Of a stretch of DNA of 19,728 nt, positions 1 to 7,139 are shown piece by piece. The notes under the pieces were generated by a model that saw only the letters and a program-made list of their open reading frames with translations, made no database searches and was not told where the DNA came from. Source of the DNA: Coemansia sp. RSA 922 (Eukaryota; Kickxellomycota; Kickxellomycetes; Kickxellales; Kickxellaceae); NCBI GenBank assembly GCA_027577415.1, contig JANBQS010000371.1, positions 1 through 19,728 on the forward strand, read 5' to 3'. The translations under genes and the position numbers were made by a program. Within the stretch, counting starts at the first letter, position 1; the number at the start of each line of letters is the position of its first letter.

Positions 1-456
1 ATCAAATATACGCCCTGTGAGGGTTTAGAGATTAGCTAGATTGGTCAAATTTAGCAAAGGGCCAGGCCGCTTAACAAGAGCCTGTCTTTGGCTACTTACA
101 AATTTGCTGCCCTTCCGCGAAGAAAAAAAAAAAAAAGTCCCAAGATGTGAGTACAAAAAGTGGGAGGAAAATAGGCTCGACGAAACCCTCCTTCAAATAG
201 CGCTACTTGACCAGTCGTTTAACAACTAGAACTAAGAGTAGCAAGCCGTCGTGTACGCTGATTAGTGCTCAACGAAAATGAAAAAAAAAGAAGGAAAAAA
301 TATATAAATTGAAGCCAACAGAGAAAAAAAGCTTTGAAATTTGGTGCTCTCTCTATAAAGCTTGCTGGGGACTTTAAGCATCACGGCTTAATTTTTGATC
401 AACTCAGCCTTTTGCTTTCAAATATTTTTCTTGGCTTCCTTTTATACTCTTACACA
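1..456. other. AT-rich flank upstream of MTR3
   Basis: No convincing gene is visible here. The stretch has several A-runs (around 123-136, 278-300 and 324-330) and no ATG-started ORF of coding character. It presumably holds the 5' leader and promoter of MTR3, and possibly the end of a gene to the left. The only element I can point to is the TATA box at 354-360, with a second A/T-rich TATATAAA near 301. Confidence 0.5.
354..360 (+). promoter_or_regulatory. Probable TATA box of MTR3
   Basis: TATAAAG lies about 100 nt upstream of the MTR3 ATG at 457. That spacing fits a short fungal 5' leader. The assignment rests only on motif and position. Confidence 0.4.
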
Positions 457-1245
457 ATGTCGCTGAACATCGCCGACCGGAGACGCATCAATGGACCCCA
501 GCGCAGTGTCGAACCAGTGTATACGACCAAGGCAGCTGACCCCTTTGCCACTGGTCGTCTTGATGAACGCGCACTAGACCAGGTTCGGCCGATTTTTATA
601 AAGACAGGGCCACTTGATGCCCAGTCGTTGTCTGCCGCTGCACCCTCTGGCTCAGCATACTACGAACAAGGCAAGATCCGCGTCAGCTGCGCCATCTACG
701 GACCGCGCCAAGGACGCAAAAGCAATGCTCGCATGGGCAGCTTTGACTGCGACTTTAAATACGCGCCCTTTTCGTGCAGCTGGAAGAGATCGCACATCAA
801 GACCTCAGACGAGAAGGAGATCGCGCTCATGCTCGAGAACGCTGTCGCGCCTGCCATCCGCCTGGAGGCATACCCGAAGGCCAGTATCGACGCCTTTGTC
901 ACTGTCATAGAGAGCGACGGCAAGGCCGCCACGATAGCTGCTGCGATCAACTGTATCTCGGCTGCGTTGGCCGATGCCGGGATCGAGCTATACGACAGCG
1001 TTGCTGCGTGCTCAATGGCCCTCCATGGGGAGCAGTGGGTCTCGGACTGCTCGCAGGCGGAGGAGAATGCGTCGACATGCTCGTTGCTGGTCGCCCGCAT
1101 GCCTAGTGCCGACGAAATCACCTATTTGTTGCAGCATGGTAAGACCACGCCCGAGCAGACACAGCAAGCTATACAGACGTCTGCTAACGACTGCACTCGT
1201 GTGTACGCAGTCATCTGCCGCTACTTGCAAGCGACGCTGGAATAG
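457..1245 (+). CDS. MTR3: Exosome complex RNase PH-like subunit MTR3
   Basis: A 262-aa single-exon protein of the RNase PH fold, close in length to yeast Mtr3 and human EXOSC6. Seen: GSAYYEQGKIRVSCAIYGPR at residues 65-84, the motif in which Mtr3-type subunits contact neighbouring PH subunits, then FDCDFKYAPFS at 96-106. An EKEIALMLENAVAP helix and a hydrophobic C-terminal half follow. Known for the family: Mtr3 is a catalytically inactive ring subunit of the nuclear and cytoplasmic exosome and helps form the RNA channel used in rRNA processing and mRNA decay. The start is the first ATG of the frame. The frame is open further upstream, but only from a TTG codon and through a hydrophobic stretch not expected in this family, so I exclude it. 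The gene ends 95 nt before the stop of the convergent gene on the other strand. EXOSC4/Rrp41 is less likely because the CDFKYAPFS context fits Mtr3 better. Confidence 0.88.
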   Translation: MSLNIADRRRINGPQRSVEPVYTTKAADPFATGRLDERALDQVRPIFIKTGPLDAQSLSAAAPSGSAYYEQGKIRVSCAIYGPRQGRKSNARMGSFDCDFKYAPFSCSWKRSHIKTSDEKEIALMLENAVAPAIRLEAYPKASIDAFVTVIESDGKAATIAAAINCISAALADAGIELYDSVAACSMALHGEQWVSDCSQAEENASTCSLLVARMPSADEITYLLQHGKTTPEQTQQAIQTSANDCTRVYAVICRYLQATLE

Positions 1246-1340
1246 CCACCACAACCGCTTCTGTTTTGAGTGTTACTAAAGCTTTCGTCATCATCGATTA
1301 TACACCAAATACAAAAGGAAAAATTATCAAAGTCACTCCT

Positions 1341-3692
1341 CTAAGACGGCGGATGAGGTACCACGACAATGTGCCGCTTCATCTCGTCCAAGGCATGTCG
1401 GCCCAGTACACGCACAGTCTGTACGCTAGATCCGAACCCGCCAATGACTAGTAGCTCGGAAAGAAGGATGATAAACAGTGCGCCAAGGAGCATAAGCGGG
1501 TACCGGCCAAGACAATAGGCAATACCCTGTCCAATGCGACTGATAATGTCTTGCTGCTGGGGGCCATTGCCAGTGTACATCTTAACCGAGCCCAAGTTCG
1601 ATCGCTGTGGCGTCTGATCCAGCCGCTGCCTACCCTCGAGCATATGCAGCCGCATGTCCAGCGCGCCAAGAAGCCGGACAATGTCGTCGAGCTTTGAGTC
1701 GTCCGACGAATGTCCCTTCTTCTGTTGGTCGAGTTCCTTTTGGATGGCAAACACAATGTCCTTGGTCTCCAGCATGGTCTCGCGTAGCGTCTTGACTTGG
1801 TCCTCTAGCTCGCTCTCTGCTATGACCGACAGTCCGTGCCGACCCGGACTCAAATTGGCCTGGTTATCATTTGGCCCAGGCAGCAGCGATACTAGACTCT
1901 GGTTCAGCTCAGTGCCAACCATCTCCACTGTTCGTGCGACAGAGTCGAGCTCGTCCTGGTCCATCAACACAGCTCCTTCGCCATTCTGCATCAGCTGTCC
2001 ACGCAGCCCGTTGTTCAGCGCGTGGATGGACATGTTGAGCCTCGACGACAAGTCAATGAGATTACCGCTGTTGCCGACAGCCTGCTTCTCGCGCTCCTCC
2101 TGCTGTTGCTTCCAAATCTGGTTGAGCAAAAACGGGACAGGCTTGCTGAGATCTTGATCCCGACTACGGCCAGAGACATCGGGCAATAGCGACAATAAGG
2201 AATCGCTATCATCACCCAGTAGCGGCGGTGAACTGAGTCCGTCGGCTGGCATCTTCAGCGGACGCAAGGGCGATGGCGAATTCAAAAAGTTCATCACTGT
2301 GCCGTCCGAGTGCCGAATCGAGCTAATCTGCGAGAGCGTAGACGTGTTGAGCGGCGCCAATGCCTCGTTGCTTTGCTGTTGCTGTTGCTGGTGGTCAAAG
2401 TTATCAAAGCTGATAAGCAAGTTGCTGTTGTCCTTGCGACTTGTGACCTTGGCCAGGCCTGATCCAGTCGTGGGAGGTCCTTGTGCGGCGTTTCTATGCT
2501 CCTTGAAAAACTTGCGCAAGCTGTCAATGCGCTCGCGAGACAGCGATGGCGGCGGCGTATCTCCAAGCAAGTTTAAAGTCGGCTGCTTTTCTGGCGTTCT
2601 CATAAGGGCATTACTGGGCAACTGCTTCAGCTGCAAATACCCTCCATCGGCGTCCATTGAGGGCGGAGCTGGTAGTCGTTCGGCCATGCGCGACTCGTTG
2701 GACTTTTCTGACAGCGCTCGCAAAAGGTCGTATGGAGTGCTGACTGCAGGCAAGCGGGGTTTGATTTCGGGCGTTTTGTGCTTTTCGTCCTCATTCTCGT
2801 CCTCATCTAGCGGCGGCATTTCTCGCGCAAGGTCCTCCAACTTTGGTGCCGCAGCCGGCTGTCGCTCGGCCTTCCTTTGCTTAGAAAAGACAATGGGCGA
2901 AAACTCGTTCCTGTCAAACTCTGGATTGAGATTCACACGTGGCTGCTGATTAGCGGGAGCGCCAAACTGTAACGGCAAGACACCGCCATTAGGACCTCTG
3001 TGAGAGTCAAAGAGAGGCGCGGTGCCCTTGATGTTGTCAAGGATCCTGCTGGCTCTCTGTGAGGCACGAAGCCTTTGCACAGATAGTGGAACGACTGGCT
3101 CGCTTGGACGCTCAACAGGCCGCACGGGTACTGCAGCGCCCAACGGCAGCATGTCATCATTGTCATTACGTCCCCTCTTTGATGGCGAGATGTTGTTCGT
3201 ATACTGCGAGTTGCGCCCAGCACTGCCACTCTTTCCCAGCTGCGGAATTGCGCTCGTGCGAGTTTGCGTCCTCCCTGGGGTCTGGCTGTCCTTTTGCCGC
3301 GTAATGGACTTTACTGTAAGCTGCCCGAGCTTCTTAAAGGCCTGGGGAGTACCTGGCGGTACGCCATGCAGCTCCTTTTCCTCGCTGTCGTCGAGGAACA
3401 TTGCCGTATTTGTCGGGTCGTCGCTTTCCATTCCGGCACCGTCGTCTTCATCATCGCTGTCATCAGGATTGAATGGGTCGTTTGCTTTGCGGCGACCACC
3501 GGCTGCAACAATATCTGCTATGCCGTCTCTTGCCAGCGCATCAAACGCGCTGAATGGCTTGGGTTTCTGTTGTTGTTGCTGCTGCTGTTGTTGCGAGTAC
3601 GGGCGGAAGGGACGACCAGCGTACCCACCACCGCCGTGGGCATTAGGCACACCCTGGCTAGACGGCCTATACGAGCCATTTGTTGATGTCAT
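1341..3692 (-). CDS. Tail-anchored disordered protein with KASH-like C-terminus
   Basis: A 783-aa protein that I do not recognise by family. Seen: a Gly-rich N-terminus with nine Gln at residues 34-42; a long low-complexity region rich in Asp/Ser/Pro with many S/T-P sites and an acidic DDSDDEDD patch; two heptad-like helical stretches near 625-658 and 664-692; one hydrophobic segment at about 731-754 (YPLMLLGALFIILLSELLVI); and a 29-residue tail ending in VVVPHPPS. One membrane span next to the C-terminus implies a tail-anchored protein with its bulk in the cytosol. Coiled coil, tail anchor and a short Pro-rich luminal end resemble KASH proteins of nuclear envelope LINC complexes, which end in PPPX; this is inference. 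The start is the ATG at 3690-3692. The frame is open to 4055, but that part overlaps the RPS13 start and is probably not coding. It diverges from RPS13. No enzymatic motif is visible. Confidence 0.75.
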   Translation of the reverse strand: MTSTNGSYRPSSQGVPNAHGGGGYAGRPFRPYSQQQQQQQQQKPKPFSAFDALARDGIADIVAAGGRRKANDPFNPDDSDDEDDGAGMESDDPTNTAMFLDDSEEKELHGVPPGTPQAFKKLGQLTVKSITRQKDSQTPGRTQTRTSAIPQLGKSGSAGRNSQYTNNISPSKRGRNDNDDMLPLGAAVPVRPVERPSEPVVPLSVQRLRASQRASRILDNIKGTAPLFDSHRGPNGGVLPLQFGAPANQQPRVNLNPEFDRNEFSPIVFSKQRKAERQPAAAPKLEDLAREMPPLDEDENEDEKHKTPEIKPRLPAVSTPYDLLRALSEKSNESRMAERLPAPPSMDADGGYLQLKQLPSNALMRTPEKQPTLNLLGDTPPPSLSRERIDSLRKFFKEHRNAAQGPPTTGSGLAKVTSRKDNSNLLISFDNFDHQQQQQQSNEALAPLNTSTLSQISSIRHSDGTVMNFLNSPSPLRPLKMPADGLSSPPLLGDDSDSLLSLLPDVSGRSRDQDLSKPVPFLLNQIWKQQQEEREKQAVGNSGNLIDLSSRLNMSIHALNNGLRGQLMQNGEGAVLMDQDELDSVARTVEMVGTELNQSLVSLLPGPNDNQANLSPGRHGLSVIAESELEDQVKTLRETMLETKDIVFAIQKELDQQKKGHSSDDSKLDDIVRLLGALDMRLHMLEGRQRLDQTPQRSNLGSVKMYTGNGPQQQDIISRIGQGIAYCLGRYPLMLLGALFIILLSELLVIGGFGSSVQTVRVLGRHALDEMKRHIVVVPHPPS

Positions 3693-4008
3693 TTCAAAAA
3701 AAGTATTAAAGGAAAAAAGTACACGTATGTTTTCGAAGATGCACAAACCTGTGTTTTGTTTTAGCGCTAGGAACACATCCCCACTTCCCGAAATGGAATC
3801 ATGAGCCGACTCGCCATCAACATCCAAGAAAACTGAGCCACCTACTGTCGACTCGGCGATGAAAAAATTTTCACTAGCCCTGGCAAGCTCATATATTTGA
3901 GCGAGATCTGGGCCAAATGACAAAAAACTGATTCTTCCTCCACTCAATTCGTTTTCCAAACTCGCTACTTTAACAGCACTCGTCGAATCGAACAACCTTC
4001 TAGCCAAA
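3693..4008. promoter_or_regulatory. Divergent promoter region, KASH-like gene and RPS13
   Basis: These 316 nt separate two head-to-head start codons. The strand opposite RPS13 is open across it in the frame of the KASH-like gene, but no ATG or homology supports coding. A TATA-like TCATATATTTGA lies near 3890 and could serve RPS13. No other regulatory motif is recognised. Confidence 0.45.
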
Positions 4009-4814
4009 ATGGGTCGCATGTACACTTCCGGAAAGGGCATTAGCAAGTCCGCCATCCCCTACCGCCGCACTCCCGCCTCGTGGGTCAAGGCCACGCCTGA
4101 GGACGTCTGCGACCAGATCTGCAAGCTCGCCCGCAAGGGTATGGCTCCCTCGCAGATCGGTGTTATCCTGCGTGACTCGCAGGGTGTCCCCCTGGTCAGC
4201 TCCATCACCGGCACCAAGGTCGTGCGTATTCTGCGCGCCAACGGTCTGGCTCCCGAGATCCCCGAGGACCTGTACTCCTTGATCAAGAAGGCTGTGTCTG
4301 TCCGCAAGCACCTCGAGCGTAACCGCAAGGACCACGACGCCAAGTACCGCCTCATTCTCATCGAGTCGCGTATCCGTCGTCTGGCCCGCTACTACAAGAC
4401 CAGCGGCCAGCTCCCTCCTACCTGGGACTAGTAAGTATCCGCTCTATTAACTCGCTTGCCTTGTTGGACATTGTTACAGGTTTGGCAAACGGGCTGGGAA
4501 AAAGGGTGTGCCTTTTCCAGTCCTCTCCACTTCAACAGGCGCAATGATGTCTGCACTATTTTACTAGTGCAGAGTCTTGTGCCTGGAGAGCGCCGTTGGC
4601 ACAGCTCAGAGCAAGAGATTGTTTTTCTCTTTTGCTTGCTCTGAGCTGTGTCAATGGTGTGCGTTGCCTTGCTTGGCGATAGTCGTCAGATGCACTTTTG
4701 TCACTAACTACATATCTACCCCTTGAAACTGTGTCCCGCTTCTTTGCGTGCCTGTTTTTTTTTCTACTTCCATATTGTAGCAATGCCAACACTGCCTCTG
4801 CCCTGGTTGCCTAA
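4009..4814 (+). CDS. RPS13: 40S ribosomal protein uS15 (RPS13), two exons
   Basis: Spliced CDS join(4009..4430, 4781..4814), 151 aa, the usual length for eukaryotic uS15. Exon 1 encodes 140 residues with the full uS15 fold: [20 protein letters not shown] at the N-terminus, [15 protein letters not shown], then [18 protein letters not shown]. Eukaryotic uS15 normally ends in a conserved tail, WKYESSTASALVA in animals. The tail is missing from exon 1, where the frame hits TAG at 4429-4431. Splicing TA at 4429-4430 to C at 4781 gives [11 protein letters not shown] and then TAA, which restores it. The protein sits in the 40S body and binds 18S rRNA helices. Codons in exon 1 strongly prefer C or G in the third position, as expected for a highly expressed gene. 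The start is in a good context (CCAAAATGG). Confidence 0.95.
4431..4780 (+). other. RPS13 intron, 350 nt
   Basis: The 5' splice site is GTAAGTAT at 4431. The branch site is ACTAAC at 4703-4708, and the 3' splice site is ATTGTAG ending at 4780, after a pyrimidine-rich tract. No AG occurs between the branch site and the acceptor, which supports the call. A closer acceptor (TTACAG, ending 4479) with a TTAAC branch site also exists. Its use would rebuild a TAG stop, giving a 140-aa protein without the conserved tail, as would full retention. The intron is three to four times longer than the others in this window and holds the two hairpins at 4536-4660. Confidence 0.9.
4536..4660 (+). other. Tandem hairpins inside the RPS13 intron, possible structured RNA
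   Basis: Hairpin 1 (4536-4585) has a 9-bp lower stem (4536-4544 with 4577-4585), a small internal loop, a 9-bp upper stem (4550-4558 with 4565-4573) and a 6-nt loop. Hairpin 2 (4590-4660) has 26 uninterrupted pairs, 4590-4615 with 4635-4660, and a 19-nt loop. Five pairs are G-U with G on the 5' side, so they pair only in RNA from the plus strand, the RPS13 sense. It could be a splicing regulator, an intron-hosted non-coding RNA or an old inverted repeat. It does not match canonical box C/D or H/ACA snoRNAs: no ANANNA hinge and no properly placed ACA. Confidence 0.6.
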
Positions 4815-5135
4815 TTGCACATTGTGGCATGCTGTGCAATATCCAAGTGAGGTGTATATCAAGAATTACGGACCACATGTCTACAAGTGGTCTGCCCTTT
4901 TCTGTCTTTTTCTATACTACTTGCTTGTTTGCAACTTTTGGCGAATAAATTCTGCTATTTTCAAGCAAATCACCTTTGTTTATTGTGAAAACTATGGAGA
5001 ATAAATGCTACTTCTAGTACTACTTCTACTATTACCTTGCGAGTGACATTTATTGGTTAGAGGTCCATTAATAGTCGTCATATGTATCCTCGTCTGAAGA
5101 TGGGGCAGAATCAAATTCGGTGATATGGCAACGAC
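4815..5135 (+). terminator. RPS13 3' region with poly(A) signals
   Basis: AATAAA occurs at 4944-4949 and again at 5000-5005, both in the sense of RPS13 and 130-190 nt past its stop. They are the likely cleavage and polyadenylation signals. The rest is AT-rich. The part from 5068 to 5135 also contains, on the minus strand, a displaced copy of the tail of the next gene (see the repeat at 5111-5162). Confidence 0.5.
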
Positions 5136-5162
5136 TCAATCGTCAAATTCGGTAATATAGCA
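5111..5162. repeat. 20-nt direct repeat at the 3' end of the 93-aa ORF
   Basis: Copies at 5111-5130 and 5143-5162 match at 18 of 20 positions and begin 32 nt apart. On the minus strand the upstream copy encodes CYITEF just before the ORF stops, and the downstream copy encodes CHITEF in another frame. That frame then stays open through an acidic tail (SAPSSDEDTYDDY) to TAA at 5068-5070. Since 32 is not a multiple of three, the duplication moves the second tail out of frame. Confidence 0.8.
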
Positions 5163-5417
5163 GGCGATTGTATTGCTGGCGAATTCATTGACATTAAATC
5201 CCTTCTCTTCAATAACCTCTTTAATCGTTTGGCCCATGTTGTTCAGGTCAATCACGTATTTGTTTTCCTCCCGTCCGCCAATTAGTAGATAGGCTTCAAC
5301 TACATTACTCTTCACGAGCCTGAAGATCCTTCCAACCGTTATACCCAACGTGCATTTTCCAAAATGGCCTAGCGCATCACCATTGACACTAATACGAATT
5401 TCAAAAGTTGGCTCCAT
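5136..5417 (-). CDS. Orphan 93-aa protein, function unknown
   Basis: I do not recognise this protein. It runs from MEPTFEIRISVNGDALG to CYITEFDD, has no signal peptide or membrane segment, and alternates short hydrophobic strands with charged residues, as in a small alpha/beta fold. A ubiquitin-like fold is possible but unproven. The ATG at 5415-5417 is the first one after a TATA box 163 nt upstream, and no upstream ATG lies between them, which argues for a real transcription unit. Many codons end in A or T, unlike RPS13 next door, so it is weakly expressed, young or transferred. The C-terminus looks altered by a short duplication: a second copy of its last coding segment lies just downstream in another frame with a longer acidic tail. 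It may be a recently truncated gene rather than an intact one. Confidence 0.55.
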   Translation of the reverse strand: MEPTFEIRISVNGDALGHFGKCTLGITVGRIFRLVKSNVVEAYLLIGGREENKYVIDLNNMGQTIKEVIEEKGFNVNEFASNTIACYITEFDD

Positions 5418-5579
5418 TATCAAAGACTTGTTTACTCAAATGTTGATATCAGACGTAGTACTTGGTTATGCAGCGGCAGCCTTGGAGCTGAATAGCGAGA
5501 AAGTGTAGTAGGTGTTGAATGTGAGATGTGGAGCTTTGATGAGAATAAGAGAAAGTGAGGCCAGAGGGAAACAACCTCC

Positions 5580-5589
5580 TTTTTTTATA
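5580..5589 (-). promoter_or_regulatory. TATA box of the 93-aa gene
   Basis: On the minus strand this reads TATAAAAAAA, 163 nt upstream of the ATG. The leader between them is rich in C and T, with CACATCTCACATTCAACACC-like stretches, and has no ATG. That fits a defined core promoter with a leader of about 130 nt. Confidence 0.55.
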
Positions 5590-6026
5590 GCACTTTCTGT
5601 CTGAGGAGGAAGCGAGCTTCAAGCACCATTTTCCGAAGGGTAGGCGCTGTTTTCTGCTTGCAAAAAGTAGAAGATAAATTGCGGTTGCCTACTTTTCCTT
5701 TTTAGCAAAGGTGAAATAACAGATGTCTTTAAATTGCTTTCCTTTTTTGTAAAGAATCAACCTAGAGCAAGTTGGGGTGTCGGTTATTCTACGCCAAAGG
5801 CTCAAAGGGGCAAGGTTGTGGAAGCCTTTGGCGCTTTGAGCAAGCAAAGCCCTAAAAAAGGAGGGAGAGATTGTATCTTTTTTGAAGCGCTTTGACAAAT
5901 ACCCAAGCGAACGCTATTTCAAGTAAAAGCGCAGTGGCAATTTGCTCGCAACAGGACAAAGAGGGAATAAAAAAGGAAATGTATGCGAAAAGGCGATTTG
6001 AAAAAAAGCTATACATGGGGTGGGTT
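5590..6026. other. Spacer between the 93-aa gene and the Sel1 gene
   Basis: This is upstream DNA of the 93-aa gene and the 3' flank of the Sel1 gene. No coding frame is supported. An 11-bp perfect inverted repeat lies at 5792-5802 and 5823-5833. The nonamer GCGCTTTGA occurs at 5831-5839 and 5887-5895, and CAAAGG/CCTTTG words recur between 5700 and 5840. These could be binding sites for a factor acting on the 93-aa promoter. Confidence 0.4.
5792..5833. repeat. 11-bp perfect inverted repeat
   Basis: CGCCAAAGGCT at 5792-5802 is the reverse complement of AGCCTTTGGCG at 5823-5833, with a 20-nt loop. It lies about 60 nt past the end of the GC-rich words near 5760 and well outside any coding frame. 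It may be a protein-binding palindrome or a stem in the Sel1 3' UTR. Confidence 0.6.
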
Positions 6027-7139
6027 CTAGTCAGATTCATATTTCTTTTTAAAAATCCACGAAGTACCAAACATCTCAATACCCTGCTTGTGCGCAAGGC
6101 GGTAGTAATGAGCGGCTTTCTTCATATCGCGCTTGACGCCGTCGCCCTTTTCGTAACATGCGGCCAGATCGGCTTGAGAGTCGGCGTCTCCAAGTTCGGC
6201 GGAGACCTCAAAGTAATACGCTGCCGTTTTCTTGTTTCGCGAAACGCCCCATCCATGACGATAGCTCTGGCCCAGCTCGTATATGGCCATTGCCAGCTCT
6301 TCGCGTGCCATTCCAGCTACAGCCGGATCCATATCCTTCACATGCGGTACTACCTGTTCGCCAGCCTTTTGCAAAAACACAAACGCCAAATTCTCGTTAG
6401 GCTGGCACCCCCAGCCATGGCGAAGCGACAGCCCGTAAAACAGCATTCCAAGTGGGTTATGCTTGTCGGCCGCCCGTTTGAAATAGCCAGTAGCGCTGAC
6501 AAGGTCGCCTTGTTCGTGAAAGTTGACAGCCTTTTGAAAGTACTCGTCTCCTAGCTCTTGCGGTGTCTTTTGCTTAACCTGCGGCTGTTGCGTGGTTGGC
6601 AGTCGAGCTCCAGGCCTGCTAAATTCTGAAGCACCTTCTGGCATGGGCCCAGCATTGCGGAAAAGGTTGTCGTCGCCCAGTGTGCTGTAGTAGCTGTCGA
6701 CAGGCGGACGGTTTGTGCGGGCTGTTTCGCGACCCTGTGTGGCCATTTGTAAGTATCTGGACGGCATTGTTTGTGGGTAGCTGGGCTCGTTTTGTGCGGC
6801 AGTGGCTGGCCGATGCAAGCCGGGGTTAGATGATGTTGAATGGTAGCTAGCAGCATCATCAAAGTCACCATTGTCCTCAGGCTCAAATGCGCCTCGTTGA
6901 ATTGTCGTGGAGCCATCGTGGTGCTGGACGTAGTAATTTTGTTGTCGGGTCTTTGGCAGCTGCCGCCATTGACTGTTCTCTGTGCCACTATCGCCATATG
7001 CCGAATGTTGCTGCTGCTGACGGTGCTGGTTGTTCATGTCTTCAGCAGCTTGGCGTCCAGCACCCAAGAAGCGTTGCGGCGAGGGAGCAGGCTCAGGCTT
7101 GTCCCGTGTCCTTGACAGCGCTTTTCGAAAGAAGCTCAT
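6027..7139 (-). CDS. Sel1-repeat protein of the DSF2/Nif1 type
   Basis: A 370-aa protein. The first 195 residues are low complexity (Gln, Ser, Pro rich) and probably disordered. From 196 on it is a Sel1-like repeat solenoid: LGDEYFQKAVNFHEQGD, then YGLSLRHGWGC and YELGQSYRHGWGV as the typical G-x-G ends of Sel1 repeats, then ACYEKGDGVKRDMKKAAHYY. It closes with GTSWIFKKKY. From memory, that layout and ending match the fungal family of S. cerevisiae Dsf2 and S. pombe Nif1. Nif1 binds the Nim1/Cdr1 kinase and is described as a cell-cycle inhibitor, so a role in size or polarity control is a family-based inference. The start is the ATG at 7137-7139; the frame opens four codons earlier only with TTG. 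It shares an upstream region with CAP-G on the other strand. Confidence 0.75.
   Translation of the reverse strand: MSFFRKALSRTRDKPEPAPSPQRFLGAGRQAAEDMNNQHRQQQQHSAYGDSGTENSQWRQLPKTRQQNYYVQHHDGSTTIQRGAFEPEDNGDFDDAASYHSTSSNPGLHRPATAAQNEPSYPQTMPSRYLQMATQGRETARTNRPPVDSYYSTLGDDNLFRNAGPMPEGASEFSRPGARLPTTQQPQVKQKTPQELGDEYFQKAVNFHEQGDLVSATGYFKRAADKHNPLGMLFYGLSLRHGWGCQPNENLAFVFLQKAGEQVVPHVKDMDPAVAGMAREELAMAIYELGQSYRHGWGVSRNKKTAAYYFEVSAELGDADSQADLAACYEKGDGVKRDMKKAAHYYRLAHKQGIEMFGTSWIFKKKYESD

Noticed and set aside
41..229. 62-codon frame near the left edge.
   Set aside because: It starts with TTG, contains a run of Lys from an A-tract, and has no recognisable feature.
3541..3600. CAG/CAA repeat in the KASH-like gene as an unstable microsatellite.
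   Set aside because: Only nine mixed CAA/CAG codons; ordinary polyglutamine in a disordered fungal protein.
3693..4055. N-terminal extension of the KASH-like protein by 121 residues.
   Set aside because: It overlaps the RPS13 start codon, its best start lies inside RPS13, and the stretch has no recognisable domain. The ATG at 3690-3692 is simpler.
4431..4479. A 49-nt RPS13 intron ending at TTACAG.
   Set aside because: It rebuilds a TAG stop and loses the conserved C-terminal tail. The acceptor at 4780 restores the tail and has a better branch site and a clean AG-free zone. It may still be used as a minor alternative.
4536..4712. Canonical H/ACA or C/D snoRNA in the RPS13 intron.
   Set aside because: No ANANNA hinge lies between the hairpins, hairpin 2 has no guide pocket, and the first ACA is about 50 nt downstream. 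The ATGATGT near 4544 lacks a pairing terminal stem with any CTGA. I keep the hairpins as a structure of unknown class.
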